From contig JAUCBJ010005307.1 in the NCBI GenBank assembly GCA_032718475.1, forward strand, positions 1 to 64,000: 64,000 nucleotides of DNA. The letters run 5' to 3'. Below are positions 1 to 13,020 of the stretch, one piece after another. Position 1 is the stretch's first letter, and each line of letters opens with the position of its first letter. The DNA is from Nemertoderma westbladi (Eukaryota > Xenacoelomorpha > Nemertodermatida > Nemertodermatidae). A program made the translations under genes and the position numbers. The notes below the pieces were generated by a model. The model searched no databases and was not told the DNA's origin. It saw only the letters and a list, made by a program, of their open reading frames with translations.

Positions 1-612
1 AGATTTGGTGTCCTCAGCAGTTAGAGCCCAGCATGGACTCCCGTAGAGGAGTACTGGAACTACTGCTGCTCTAAATAATCGGACCTTAAGTTTCCGATTA
101 ATTCTCGGTGACTTCCAAATCCTGGAAAGCCTATTCAAGGCTGCCCATGCCTTTCCCTTACGTATTCGAAGGTCCTCACCTGACTTCCGGATCCATGATC
201 CCAGGTAACAGAAGTCGTCCACATGCTCAAGCATACCATCCTTTGAGCTTATGCTCATCCGATCAGAGACTTGCTGAGGACTTTCAAAGTTAACTGTCAG
301 AATTTTGGTCTTTCTGGAGTTAATAAAAAGACCAACACTAGAAGCAGCATGTTCTAATGAGCTGAGGAGCCGTTGGGCTCCCTCTAATGATTCTGAGAGT
401 ACTCCTAAGTCATCAGCAAAGTCTAGATCAGTTAGGTACTTGGCAGGATTTCCTCGACTTCTGGAGCCAGTAGGTGGAGTTATCATCACCCCATCATCAA
501 GATGCAAGATGGTCGCAAGTAGCAGGTGGACCATATTCCTTTTCGTAAGAAATTCAGGAGCTCTGCATAAATCTGTACATGACTTACTTGTCACTCCTTC
601 ACCACGATCGTC
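1..612 (-). mobile_element. Fragment of a non-LTR retrotransposon (LINE, RTE/jockey-like)
   Basis: The minus strand of the left flank encodes the C-terminal half of a LINE reverse transcriptase. The element's 3' side lies beyond the left edge of the window, and its 5' side points towards the satellite. Everything upstream of about the fourth reverse transcriptase block is missing or unrecognisable: the endonuclease domain, the first catalytic aspartate block and any 5' UTR. Loss of the 5' side is the usual outcome of incomplete target-primed reverse transcription, so a 5'-truncated insertion is the simplest reading, but no target-site duplication can be checked because the 3' end is outside the window. 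The RTE/jockey-like assignment rests on the style of the catalytic region and the conserved L-L-Y-G region, and the clade call is tentative. Confidence 0.75.
1..612 (-). pseudogene. LINE reverse transcriptase, C-terminal fragment (N-terminally broken, runs off left edge)
   Basis: An uninterrupted minus-strand frame of 204 codons runs from just after a TAA at 615-613 (with a TAG at 624-622) to the left edge. Counting from 612, residues 60-68 read LTDLDFADD: the F-A-D-D at 65-68 (forward 420-409) is the catalytic palm motif of reverse transcriptases. Before it, HLDDGVMITPP (37-47) resembles the stretch that normally follows the LAPFLF/VDY block, and a decayed version of that block may be present at 13-35. 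After it come VGLFINSRKTK (93-103), the usual palm motif D/E block, then DFCYLGSW (133-140), then KAWAALNRLSRIWKS (154-168), and PVLLYGSPCWALTAEDTK (186-203), which matches the conserved LLYG-E-W-L-T region of these elements. The first catalytic aspartate block is absent. In life the protein would copy the element's RNA at a nicked chromosomal site. No start codon is assignable and the product is unlikely to be functional. The open frame over about 200 codons suggests the fragment is not very old. Confidence 0.8.
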
Positions 613-829
613 TTATTGTGGCTAAGGAAAAAGCTGAGTGCTAGTCGATGCTCTGCCTTCCTACAGCATGGTTGGTCCTCTCTGTTGCACCTGCCCTGTT
701 AGAAATCAGCCTCACTCTAGACATTTAACATGTATGACTACCTTTCTTCTGAGGTAGCAGATCACTGCGAGGGCTATCTATACATTCTTACCAGAAGAGG
801 CAGTTACGGCAACATATGCAGAAACTGTT
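613..829. other. Unassigned flank between LINE fragment and satellite
   Basis: There is no recognisable gene here. In the reverse transcriptase frame, stops appear at 624-622 and 615-613; the other minus-strand frames read nothing resembling a known domain. Near the right end, CATAT at 813 and CATAT at 830 are 17 bp apart instead of 26, so 813-829 may be a degenerate or truncated first repeat unit. The sequence is otherwise unique within the window. Confidence 0.5.
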
Positions 830-3800
830 CATATCAACCAGTAGGTCTACAGGGGCATATCAATCAGTAGGTCTACAGGAGCATATCAATCAGTAGGTCA
901 ACAGGAGCATATCAATCAGTAGGTCTACAGGAGCATATCAATCAGTAGGTCTACAGGAGCATATCAATCAGTAGGTCTACAGGAGCATATCAATCAGTAG
1001 GTCTACAGGAGCATATCAATCAGTAGGTCTACAGGAGCATATCAATCAGTAGGTCTACAGGAGCATATCAACAATAAGTAGATCTACAGAAGCATATCAA
1101 TCAGTAGGTCTACAGGAGCATATCAATCAGTAGGTCTACAAGAGCATATCAATCAGTAGGTCTACAGGAGCATATCAATCAGTAGGTCTACAGGAGCATA
1201 TCAATCAGTAGGTCTACAAGAGCATATCAATCAGTAGGTCTACAGGAGCATATCAATCAGTAGGTCTACAAGAGCATATCAATCAGTAGGTCTACAGGAG
1301 CATATCAATCAGTAGGTCTACAGGTGCATATCAATCAGTAGGTCTACAGGAGCATATCAATCAGTAGGTCTACAGGAGCATATCAATCAGTAGGTCTACA
1401 GGAGCATATCAATCAGTAGTTCTAAAGGGAGCATATCAATCAGTAGGTCTACAGGAGCATATCAGTCAGTAGGTCTACAGGAGCATATAAATCAGTAGGT
1501 CTACAGGAGCATATCAATCAGTAGGTCTACAGGAGCATATCAATCAGTAGGTCTACAGGTGCATATCAATCAGTAGGTCTACAGGAGCATATCAATCAGT
1601 AGGTCTACAGGAGCATATCAATCAGTAGTTCTAAAGGGAGCATATCAATCAGTAGGTCTACAGGAGCATATCAATCAGTAGGTCTACAGGAGCATATCAA
1701 TCAGTAGGTCTACAGGTGCATATCAATCAGTAGGTCTACAGGAGCATATCAATCAGTAGGTCTACAGGAGCATATCAATCAGTAGGTCTACAGGAGCATA
1801 TCAACAATAAGTAGATCTACAGAAGCATATCAATCAGTAGGTCTACAGGAGCATATCAATCAGTAGGTCTACAAGAGCATATCAATCAGTAGGTCTACAG
1901 GAACATATCAATCAGTAGGTCTACAAGAGCATATCAATCAGTAGGTCTACAGGAGCATATCAACAATAAGTAGATCTACAGAAGCATATCAATCAGTAGG
2001 TCTACAGGAGCATATCAATCAGTAGGTCTACAAGAGCATATCAATCAGTAGGTCTACAGGAGCATATCAATCAGTAGGTCTACAGGAGCATATCGATCAG
2101 TAGGTCTACAGGAGCATATCAATCAGTAGGTCTACAGGAGCATATCAATCAGTAGGTCTACAGGAGCATATCAACAATAAGTAGATCTACAGAAGCATAT
2201 CAATCAGTAGGTCTACAGGAGCATATCAATCAGTAGGTCTACAAGAGCATATCAATCAGTAGGTCTACAGGAGCATATCAATCAGTAGGTCTACAGGAGC
2301 ATATCAATCAGTAGGTCTACAGGAGCATATCAACAATAAGTAGATCTACAGAAGCATATCAATCAGTAGGTCTACAGGAGCATATCAATCAGTAGGTCTA
2401 CAAGAGCATATCAATCAGTAGGTCTACAGGAGCATATCAATCAGTAGGTCTACAGGAGCATATCAATCAGTAGATCTACAGAAGCATATCAATCAGTAGG
2501 TCTACAGGAGCATATCAATCAGTAGGTCTACAGGAGCATATCAATCAGTAGGTCTACAGGAGCATATCAATCAGTAGGTCTACAGGAGCATATCAATCAG
2601 TAGGTCTACAGGAGCATATCAATCAGTAGGTCTACAGGAGCATATCAATCAGTAGGTCTACAAGAGCATATCAATCAGTAGGTTTACAGGAGCATATCAA
2701 TCAGTAGGTCTACAGGAGCATATCAATCAGTAGGTCTACAGGAGCATATCGATCAGTAGGTCTACAGGAGCATATCAATCAGTAGGTCTACAGGAGCATA
2801 TCAATCAGTAGGTCTACAGGAGCATATCAATCAGTAGGTCTACAGGAGCATATCAATCAGTAGATATACAGGAGCATATCAATCAGTAGGTCTACAGGAG
2901 CATATCAATCAGTAGGTCTACAGGAGCATATCAATCAGTAGGTCTACAGGAGCATATCAATCAGTAGGTCTACAGGAGCATATCAATCAGTAGGTCTACA
3001 GGAGCATATCAATCAGTAGGTCTACAGGAGCATATCAATCAGTAGGTCTACAGGAGCATATCAATCAGTAGGTCTACAGGAGCATATCAATCAGTAGGTC
3101 TACAGGAGCATATCAATCAGTAGGTCTACAGGAGCATATCAATCAGTAGGTCTACAGGAGCATATCAATCAGTAGGTCTACAGGAGCATATCAATCAGTA
3201 GGTCTACAGGAGCATATCAATCAGTAGGTCTACAGGAGCATATCAATCAGTAGGTCTACAGGAGCATATCAATCAGTAGGTCTACAGGAGCATATCAATC
3301 AGTAGGTCTACAGGAGCATATCAATCAGTAGGTCTACAGGAGCATATCAGTCAGTAGGTCTACAAGAGCATATCAATCAGTAGGTCTACAGGAGCATATC
3401 AATCAGTAGGTCTACAGGAGCATATCAATCAGTAGGTCTACAGGAGCATATCAATCAGTAGGTCTACAGGAGCATATCAATCAGTAGGTCTACAGGAGCA
3501 TATCAATCAGTAGGTCTACAGGAGCATATCAACAATAAGTAGATCTACAGAAGCATATCAATCAGTAGGTCTACAGGAGCATATCAATCAGTAGGTCTAC
3601 AAGAGCATATCAATCAGTAGGTCTACAGGAGCATATCAATCAGTAGGTCTACAGGAGCATATCAATCAGTAGGTCTACAGGAGCATATCAACAATAAGTA
3701 GATCTACAGAAGCATATCAATCAGTAGGTCTACAGGAGCATATCAATCAGTAGGTCTACAAGAGCATATCAATCAGTAGGTCTACAGGAGCATATCAATC

Positions 3801-5570
3801 AGTAGGTCTACAGGAGCATATCAATCAGTAGGTCTACAGGAGCATATCAATCAGTAGGTCTACAGGAGCATATCAATCAGTAGGTCTACAGGAGCATATC
3901 AATCAGTAGGTCTACAGGAGCATATCAATCAGTAGGTCTACAGGAGCATATCAATCAGTAGGTCTACAGGAGCATATCAATCAGTAGGTCTACAGGAGCA
4001 TATCAATCAGTAGGTCTACAGGAGCATATCAATCAGTAGATCTACAAGAGCATATCAATCAGTAGGTCTACAGGAGCATATCAATCAGTAGGTCTACAAG
4101 AGCATATCAATCAGTAGGTCTACAGGAGCATATCAATCAGTAGGTCTACAGGAGCATATCAACAATAAGTAGATCTACAGGAGCATATCAATCAGTAGGT
4201 CTACAGGAGCATATCAATCAGTAGGTCTACAGGAGCATATCAATCAGTAGGTCTACAGGAGCATATCAGTCAGTAGGTCTACAAGAGCATATCAATCAGT
4301 AGGTCTACAGGAGCATATCAATCAGTAGGTCTACAGGAGCATATCAATCAGTAGGTCTACAGGAGCATATCAATCAGTAGGTCTACAGGAGCATATCAAT
4401 CAGTAGGTCTACAGGAGCATATCAACAATAAGTAGATCTACAGAAGCATATCAATCAGTAGGTCTACAGGAGCATATCAATCAGTAGGTCTACAGGAGCA
4501 TATCAATCAGTAGGTCTACAGGAGCATATCAATCAGTAGGTCTACAGGAGCATATCAATCAGTAGGTCTACAGGAGCATATCAGTCAGTAGGTCTACAGG
4601 AGCATATAAATCATTAGGTCTACAGGAGCATATCAATCAGTAGGTCTACAGGAGCATATCAATCAGTAGGTCTACAGGAGCATATCAATCAGTAGGTCTA
4701 CAAGAGCATATCAATCAGTAGGTCTACAGGAGCATATCAATCAGTAGGTCTACAGGAGCATATCAATCAGTAGGTCTACAGGAGCATATCAATCAGTAGG
4801 TCTACAGGAGCATATCAACAATAAGTAGATCTACAGAAGCATATCAATCAGTAGGTCTACAGGAGCATATCAATCAGTAGGTCTACAGGAGCATATCAAT
4901 CAGTAGGTCTACAGGAGCATATCAATCAGTAGGTCTACAGGAGCATATCAATCAGTAGGTCTACAGGAGCATATCAGTCAGTAGGTCTACAGGAGCATAT
5001 AAATCATTAGGTCTACAGGAGCATATCAATCAGTAGGTCTACAGGAGCATATCAATCAGTAGGTCTACAGGAGCATATCAATCAGTAGGTCTACAGGAGC
5101 ATATCAACAATAAGTAGATCTACAGAAGCATATCAATCAGTAGGTCTACAGGAGCATATCAATCAGTAGGTCTACAGGAGCATATCAATCAGTAGGTCTA
5201 CAGGAGCATATCAATCAGTAGGTCTACAGGAGCATATCAATCAGTAGGTCTACAGGAGCATATCAACAATAAGTAGGTCTACAGGAGCATATCAATCAGT
5301 AGGTCTACAGGAGCATATCAATCAGTAGTTCTACAGGAGCATATCAACAATAAGTAGGTCTACAGGAGCATATCAATCAGTAGGTCTACAAGAGCATATC
5401 AATCAGTAGGTCTACAGGAACATATCAATCAGTTGGTCTACAGGAGCATATCAATCAGTAGGTCTACAGGAGCATATCAATCAGTAGGTCTACAGGAGCA
5501 TATCAATCAGTAGGTCTACAGGAGCATATCAATCAGTAGGTCTACAGGAGCATATCAATCAGTAGGTCTA
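830..5570. repeat. Array domain 1: canonical units with scattered 29-bp variant units
   Basis: Mostly canonical units with G10A and A21G variants. The 29-bp unit (CAACAATAAGT instead of CAATCAGT), followed by a G3A/G11A unit (AGATCTACAGAAG), recurs around 1,069, 1,803, 1,961, 2,172, 2,330, 3,530, 3,689, 4,428, 4,817 and 5,106. Two 27-bp units with AGTTCTAAAGGGAG occur at 1,418 and 1,627, 209 bp apart, in a short local duplication that also carries A12T units. The variant CATTAGG at about 4,611 and 5,004 marks a local 393-bp duplication. Confidence 0.85.
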
Positions 5571-8540
5571 CAGGAGCATATCAATCAGTAGGTCTACAGG
5601 AGCATATAAATCAGTAGATCTACAGGAACATATCAATCAGTAGATATACAGGAACATATCAATCAGTAGGTTTACAGGAGCATATCAATCAGTAGGTCTA
5701 CAGGAGCATATCAATCAGTAGGTTTACAGGAGCATATCAATCAGTAGGTCTACAGGAGCATATAAATCAGTAGGTCTACAGGAGCATATCAATCAGTAGG
5801 TCTACAGGAGCATATAAATCAGTAGATATACAGGAACATATCAATCAGTAGGTTTACAGGAGCATATCAATCAGTAGGTCTACAGGAGCATATCAATCAG
5901 TAGGTCTACAGGAGCATATCAGTCAGTAGGTCTACAGGAACATATCAATCAGTAGGTCTACAGGAGCATATCAATCAGTAGGTCTACAGGAGCATATAAA
6001 TCAGTAGATATACAGGAACATATCAATCAGTAGGTTTACAGGAGCATATCAATCAGTAGGTCTACAGGAGCATATCAATCAGTAGGTCTACAGGAACATA
6101 TCAATCAGTAGGTCTACAGGAGCATATCAATCAGTAGGTCTACAGGAGCATATAAATCAGTAGATATACAGGAACATATCAATCAGTAGGTTTACAGGAG
6201 CATATCAATCAGTAGGTCTACAGGAGCATATCAATCAGTAGGTCTACAGGAGCATATCAGTCAGTAGGTCTACAAGAGCATATCAATCAGTAGGTCTACA
6301 GGAGCATATCAATCAGTAGGTCAACAGGAGCATATCAATTAGTAGGTCTACAGGAGCATATCAATCAGTAGGTCTACAGGAGCATATCAATCAGTAGGTC
6401 TACAGGAGCATATAAATCAGTAGGTCTACAAGAGCATATGAATCAGTAGATCTACAGGAGCATATCAATCAGTAGGTCTACAGGAGCATATCAATCAGTA
6501 GGTCTACAGGAGCATATCAATCAGTAGGTCTACAGGAGCATATCAGTCAGTAGGTCTACAAGAGCATATCAATCAGTAGGTCTACAGGAGCATATCAATC
6601 AGTAGGTCTACAAGAGCATATGAATCAGTAGATCTACAGGAGCATATCAATCAGTAGGTCTACAGGAGCATATCAGTCAGTAGGTCTACAAGAGCATATC
6701 AATCAGTAGGTCTACAGGAGCATATCAATCAGTAGGTCTACAGGAGCATATCAATCAGTAGGTCTACAGGAGCATATCAATCAGTAGGTCTACAGGAGCA
6801 TATCAGTCAGTAGGTCTACAAGAGCATATCAATCAGTAGGTCTACAGGAGCATATCAATCAGTAGGTCTACAAGAGCATATCAATCAGTAGATCTACAGG
6901 AGCATATCAATCAGTAGGTCTACAGGAGCATATCAGTCAGTAGGTCTACAAGAGCATATCAATCAGTAGGTCTACAGGAGCATATCAATCAGTAGGTCTA
7001 CAAGAGCATATGAATCAGTAGATCTACAGGAGCATATCAATCAGTAGGTCTACAGGAGCATATCAGTCAGTAGGTCTACAAGAGCATATCAATCAGTAGG
7101 TCTACAGGAGCATATCAATCAGTAGGTCTACAGGAGCATATCAATTAGTAGGTCTACAGGAGCATATCAATCAGTAGGTCTACAGGAGCATATCAATCAG
7201 TAGGTCTACAGGAGCATATCAATCAGTAGGTCTACAAGAGCATATGAATCAGTAGATCTACAGGAGCATATCAATCAGTAGGTCTACAGGAGCATATCAA
7301 TCAGTAGGTCTACAGGAGCATATCAATCAGTAGGTCTACAGGAGCATATCAGTCAGTAGGTCTACAAGAGCATATCAATCAGTAGGTCTACAGGAGCATA
7401 TCAATCAGTAGGTCTACAAGAGCATATGAATCAGTAGATCTACAGGAGCATATCAATCAGTAGGTCTACAAGAGCATATCAATCAGTAGATCTACAGGAG
7501 CATATCAATCAGTAGGTCTACAGGAGCATATCAGTCAGTAGGTCTACAAGAGCATATCAATCAGTAGGTCTACAGGAGCATATCAATCAGTAGGTCTACA
7601 GGAGCATATCAATCAGTAGGTCTACAGGAGCATATCAATCAGTAGGTCTACAGGAGCATATCAATCAGTAGGTCTACAGGAGCATATCAATCAGTAGGTC
7701 TACAGGAGCATATCAATCAGTAGATCTACAAGAGCATATCAGTCAGTAGGTCTACAGGAGCATATCAATCAGTAGATCTACAAGAGCATATCAATCAGTA
7801 GGTCTACAGGAGCATATCAATCAGTAGGTCTACAGGAGCATATCAATCAGTAGGTCTACAGGAGCATATCAGTCAGTAGGTCTACAGGAGCATATCAATC
7901 AGTAGGTCTACAGGAGCATATCAATCAGTAGGTCTACAGGAGCATATCAATCAGTAGGTCTACAGGAGCATATCAATCAGTAGGTCTACAGGAGCATATC
8001 AATCAGTAGGTCTACAAGAGCATATGAATCAGTAGATCTACAGGAGCATATCAATCAGTAGGTCTACAGGAGCATATCAATCAGTAGGTCTACAGGAGCA
8101 TATCAGTCAGTAGGTCTACAGGAGCATATCAATCAGTAGGTCTACAGGAGCATATCAATCAGTAGGTCTACAGGAGCATATCAATCAGTAGGTCTACAGG
8201 AGCATATCAATCAGTAGGTCTACAGGAGCATATCAGTCAGTAGGTCTACAAGAGCATATCAATCAGTAGATCTACAAGAGCATATCAATCAGTAGGTCTA
8301 CAGGAGCATATCAATCAGTAGGTCTACAGGAGCATATCAATCAGTAGGTCTACAGGAGCATATCAATCAGTAGGTCTACAGGAGCATATCAATCAGTAGG
8401 TCTACAGGAGCATATCAATCAGTAGGTCTACAGGAGCATATCAATCAGTAGGTCTACAGGAGCATATCAATCAGTAGGTCTACAGGAGCATATCAATCAG
8501 TAGGTCTACAGGAGCATATCAATCAGTAGGTCTACAGGAG
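5570..8540. repeat. Array domain 2: C19A, C19G and G3A-rich units
   Basis: From about 5,600 to 6,180, CATATAAATC units followed by AGATATACAGGAAC (G3A, C5A, G13A) and AGGTTTAC (C5T) units recur as a module of a few hundred bases. From about 6,420 to 8,040 a different module appears repeatedly: G10A with C19G (CAAGAGCATATGAATC) followed by a G3A unit, seen at about 6,430, 6,610, 7,010, 7,230, 7,420 and 8,020, usually near an A21G (CATATCAGTC) unit. The modular recurrence shows that blocks of several units, not single units, were copied. Confidence 0.75.
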
Positions 8541-11500
8541 CATATCACATCAGTAGGTCTACAGGAGCATATCAATCAGTAGGTCTACAGGAGCATATCA
8601 ACAATCAGTAGATCTACAGGAGCATATCAATCAGTAGGTCTACAGGAGCATATCAGTCAGTAGGTCTACAGGAGCATATCAATCAGTAGGTCTACAGGAG
8701 CATATCAACAATAAGTAGATCTACAGGAGCATATCAATCAGTAGGTCTACAGGAGCATATCAGTCAGTAGGTCTACAGGAGCATATCAATCAGTAGGTCT
8801 ACAGGAGCATATCAATCAGTAGGTCTACAGGAGCATATCAACATCAGTAGGTCTACAGGAGCATATCAATCAGTAGGTCTACAGGAGCATATCAGTCAGT
8901 AGGTCTACAGGAGCATATCACATCAGTAGGTCTACAGGAGCATATCAATCAGTAGGTCTACAGGAGCATATCAGTCAGTAGGTCTACAGGAGCATATCAA
9001 TCAGTAGGTCTACAGGAGCATATCAATCAGTAGGTCTACAGGAGCATATCAATCAGTAGGTCTACAGGAGCATATCAATCAGTAGGTCTACAGGAGCATA
9101 TCAATCAGTAGGTCTACAGGAGCATATCAATCAGTAGGTCTACAGGAGCATATCAATCAGTAGGTCTACAGGAGCATATCAATCAGTAGGTCTACAGGAG
9201 CATATCAGTCAGTAGGTCTACAGGAGCATATCAATCAGTAGGTCTACAGGAGCATATCAATCAGTAGGTCTACAGGAGCATATCAATCAGTAGGTCTACA
9301 GGAGCATATCAATCAGTAGGTCTACAGGAGCATATCAATCAGTAGGTCTACAGGAGCATATCAGTCAGTAGGTCTACAGGAGCATATCAGTCAGTAGGTC
9401 TACAGGAGCATATCAATCAGTAGGTCTACAGGAGCATATCAATCAGTAGGTCTACAGGAGCATATCAATCAGTAGGTCTACAGGAGCATATCAATCAGTA
9501 GGTCTACAGGAGCATATCAATCAGTAGGTCTACAGGAGCATATCAGTCAGTAGGTCTACAGGAGCATATCAGTCAGTAGGTCTACAGGAGCATATCAATC
9601 AGTAGGTCTACAGGAGCATATCAATCAGTAGGTCTACAGGAGCATATCAATCAGTAGGTCTACAGGAGCATATCAATCAGTAGGTCTACAGGAGCATATC
9701 AGTCAGTAGGTCTACAGGAGCATATCAATCAGTAGGTCTACAGGAGCATATCAATCAGTAGGTCTACAGGAGCATATCAATCAGTAGGTCTACAGGAGCA
9801 TATCAATCAGTAGGTCTACAGGAGCATATCAATCAGTAGGTCTACAGGAGCATATCAATCAGTAGGTCTACAGGAGCATATCAGTCAGTAGGTCTACAAG
9901 AGCATATCAATCAGTAGATCTACAAGAGCATATCAATCAGTAGGTCTACAGGAGCATATCAATCAGTAGGTCTACAGGAGCATATCAATCAGTAGGTCTA
10001 CAGGAGCATATCAATCAGTAGGTCTACAGGAGCATATCAGTCAGTAGGTCTACAGGAGCATATCAATCAGTAGGTCTACAGGAGCATATCAATCAGTAGG
10101 TCTACAGGAGCATATCAATCAGTAGGTCTACAGGAGCATATCAATCAGTAGGTCTACAGGAGCATATCAATCAGTAGGTCTACAGGAGCATATCAATCAG
10201 TAGGTCTACAGGAGCATATCAATCAGTAGGTCTACAGGAGCATATCAATCAGTAGGTCTACAGGAGCATATCAATCAGTAGGTCTACAGGAGCATATCAA
10301 TCAGTAGGTCTACAGGAGCATATCAATCAGTAGGTCTACAGGAGCATATCAATCAGTAGGTCTACAGGAGCATATCAATCAGTAGGTCTACAGGAGCATA
10401 TCAATCAGTAGGTCTACAGGAGCATATCAATCAGTAGGTCTACAGGAGCATATCAATCAGTAGGTCTACAGGAGCATATCAATCAGTAGGTCTACAGGAG
10501 CATATCAATCAGTAGGTCTACAGGAGCATATCAATCAGTAGGTCTACAGGAGCATATCAATCAGTAGGTCTACAGGAGCATATCAATCAGTAGGTCTACA
10601 GGAGCATATCAATCAGTAGGTCTACAGGAGCATATCAATCAGTAGGTCTACAGGAGCATATCAATCAGTAGGTCTACAGGAGCATATCAATCAGTAGGTC
10701 TACAGGAGCATATCAATCAGTAGGTCTACAGGAGCATATCAATCAGTAGGTCTACAGGAGCATATCAATCAGTAGGTCTACAGGAGCATATCAATCAGTA
10801 GGTCTACAGGAGCATATCAGTCAGTAGGTCTACAGGAGCATATCAATCAGTAGGTCTACAGGAGCATATCAATCAGTAGGTCTACAGGAGCATATCAATC
10901 AGTAGGTCTACAGGAGCATATCAATCAGTAGGTCTACAGGAGCATATCAATCAGTAGGTCTACAGGAGCATATCAATCAGTAGGTCTACAGGAGCATATC
11001 AATCAGTAGGTCTACAGGAGCATATCAATCAGTAGGTCTACAGGAGCATATCAATCAGTAGGTCTACAGGAGCATATCAATCAGTAGGTCTACAGGAGCA
11101 TATCAATCAGTAGGTCTACAGGAGCATATCAATCAGTAGGTCTACAGGAGCATATCAATCAGTAGGTCTACAGGAGCATATCAATCAGTAGGTCTACAGG
11201 AGCATATCAATCAGTAGGTCTACAGGAGCATATCAATCAGTAGGTCTACAGGAGCATATCAATCAGTAGGTCTACAGGAGCATATCAATCAGTAGGTCTA
11301 CAGGAGCATATCAATCAGTAGGTCTACAGGAGCATATCAATCAGTAGGTCTACAGGAGCATATCAATCAGTAGGTCTACAGGAGCATATCAGTCAGTAGG
11401 TCTACAGGAGCATATCAATCAGTAGGTCTACAGGAGCATATCAATCAGTAGGTCTACAGGAGCATATCAATCAGTAGGTCTACAGGAGCATATCAATCAG

Positions 11501-13020
11501 TAGGTCTACAGGAGCATATCAATCAGTAGGTCTACAGGAGCATATCAATCAGTAGGTCTACAGGAGCATATCAATCAGTAGGTCTACAGGAGCATATCAA
11601 TCAGTAGGTCTACAGGAGCATATCAGTCAGTAGGTCTACAGGAGCATATCAATCAGTAGGTCTACAGGAGCATATCAATCAGTAGGTCTACAGGAGCATA
11701 TCAATCAGTAGGTCTACAGGAGCATATCAGTCAGTAGGTCTACAGGAGCATATCAATCAGTAGGTCTACAGGAGCATATCAATCAGTAGGTCTACAGGAG
11801 CATATCAATCAGTAGGTCTACAGGAGCATATCAGTCAGTAGGTCTACAGGAGCATATCAATCAGTAGGTCTACAGGAGCATATCAATCAGTAGGTCTACA
11901 GGAGCATATCAATCAGTAGGTCTACAGGAGCATATCAGTCAGTAGGTCTACAGGAGCATATCAATCAGTAGGTCTACAGGAGCATATCAATCAGTAGGTC
12001 TACAGGAGCATATCAATCAGTAGGTCTACAGGAGCATATCAATCAGTAGGTCTACAGGAGCATATCAGTCAGTAGGTCTACAGGAGCATATCAATCAGTA
12101 GGTCTACAGGAGCATATCAATCAGTAGGTCTACAGGAGCATATCAATCAGTAGGTCTACAGGAGCATATCAATCAGTAGGTCTACAGGAGCATATCAATC
12201 AGTAGGTCTACAGGAGCATATCAATCAGTAGGTCTACAGGAGCATATCAATCAGTAGGTCTACAGGAGCATATCAATCAGTAGATCTACAGGAGCATATC
12301 AATCAGTAGGTCTACAGGAGCATATCAATCAGTAGGTCTACAGGAGCATATCAGTCAGTAGGTCTACAGGAGCATATCAATCAGTAGGTCTACAGGAGCA
12401 TATCAGTCAGTAGGTCTACAGGAGCATATCAATCAGTAGGTCTACAGGAGCATATCAGTCAGTAGGTCTACAGGAGCATATCAATCAGTAGGTCTACAGG
12501 AGCATATCAATCAGTAGGTCTACAGGAGCATATCAATCAGTAGGTCTACAGGAGCATATCAATCAGTAGGTCTACAGGAGCATATCAGTCAGTAGGTCTA
12601 CAGGAGCATATCAATCAGTAGGTCTACAGGAGCATATCAGTCAGTAGGTCTACAGGAGCATATCAATCAGTAGGTCTACAGGAGCATATCAATCAGTAGG
12701 TCTACAGGAGCATATCAGTCAGTAGGTCTACAGGAGCATATCAATCAGTAGGTCTACAGGAGCATATCAATCAGTAGGTCTACAGGAGCATATCAATCAG
12801 TAGGTCTACAGGAGCATATCAGTCAGTAGGTCTACAAGAGCATATCAATCAGTAGGTCTACAGGAGCATATCAATCAGTAGGTCTACAAGAGCATATCAA
12901 TCAGTAGGTCTACAGGAGCATATCAATCAGTAGGTCTACAGGAGCATATCAATCAGTAGGTCTACAGGAGCATATCAATCAGTAGGTCTACAGGAGCATA
13001 TCAATCAGTAGGTCTACAGG
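8540..13020. repeat. Array domain 3: highly homogenised canonical units
   Basis: Apart from a few length variants near 8,545-8,930 (CATATCACATCAG, CAACATCAG and 29-bp CAACAATAAG/CAACAATCAG forms), this stretch is nearly all canonical, with A21G (CATATCAGTCAG) the main variant and only a few G3A and G10A units, for example at 9,898-9,930 and 12,286. It is the most uniform part of the window. Confidence 0.85.
10040..11392. repeat. Core of identical units: runs of 29 and 21 unchanged copies
   Basis: A21G marks occur at 10,040, 10,820 and 11,392, which are exactly 780 bp (30 units) and 572 bp (22 units) apart. No other variant is seen between them by eye, so the units between the marks are identical canonical copies. 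This indicates very recent expansion or strong homogenisation. Confidence 0.8.

Noticed and set aside
108-293. Plus-strand open frame of 61 codons
   Set aside because: It lies antisense to the reverse transcriptase frame, which has clear conserved motifs in the other strand; the plus-strand translation resembles nothing.
305-625. Plus-strand open frame of 106 codons
   Set aside because: Also antisense to the reverse transcriptase fragment, covering its F-A-D-D region; no recognisable domain.
625-829. Further reverse transcriptase domain upstream of the stops
   Set aside because: All three minus-strand frames were read over 601-660 and show no motif of the finger/palm region; similarity to decayed sequence cannot be supported by eye.
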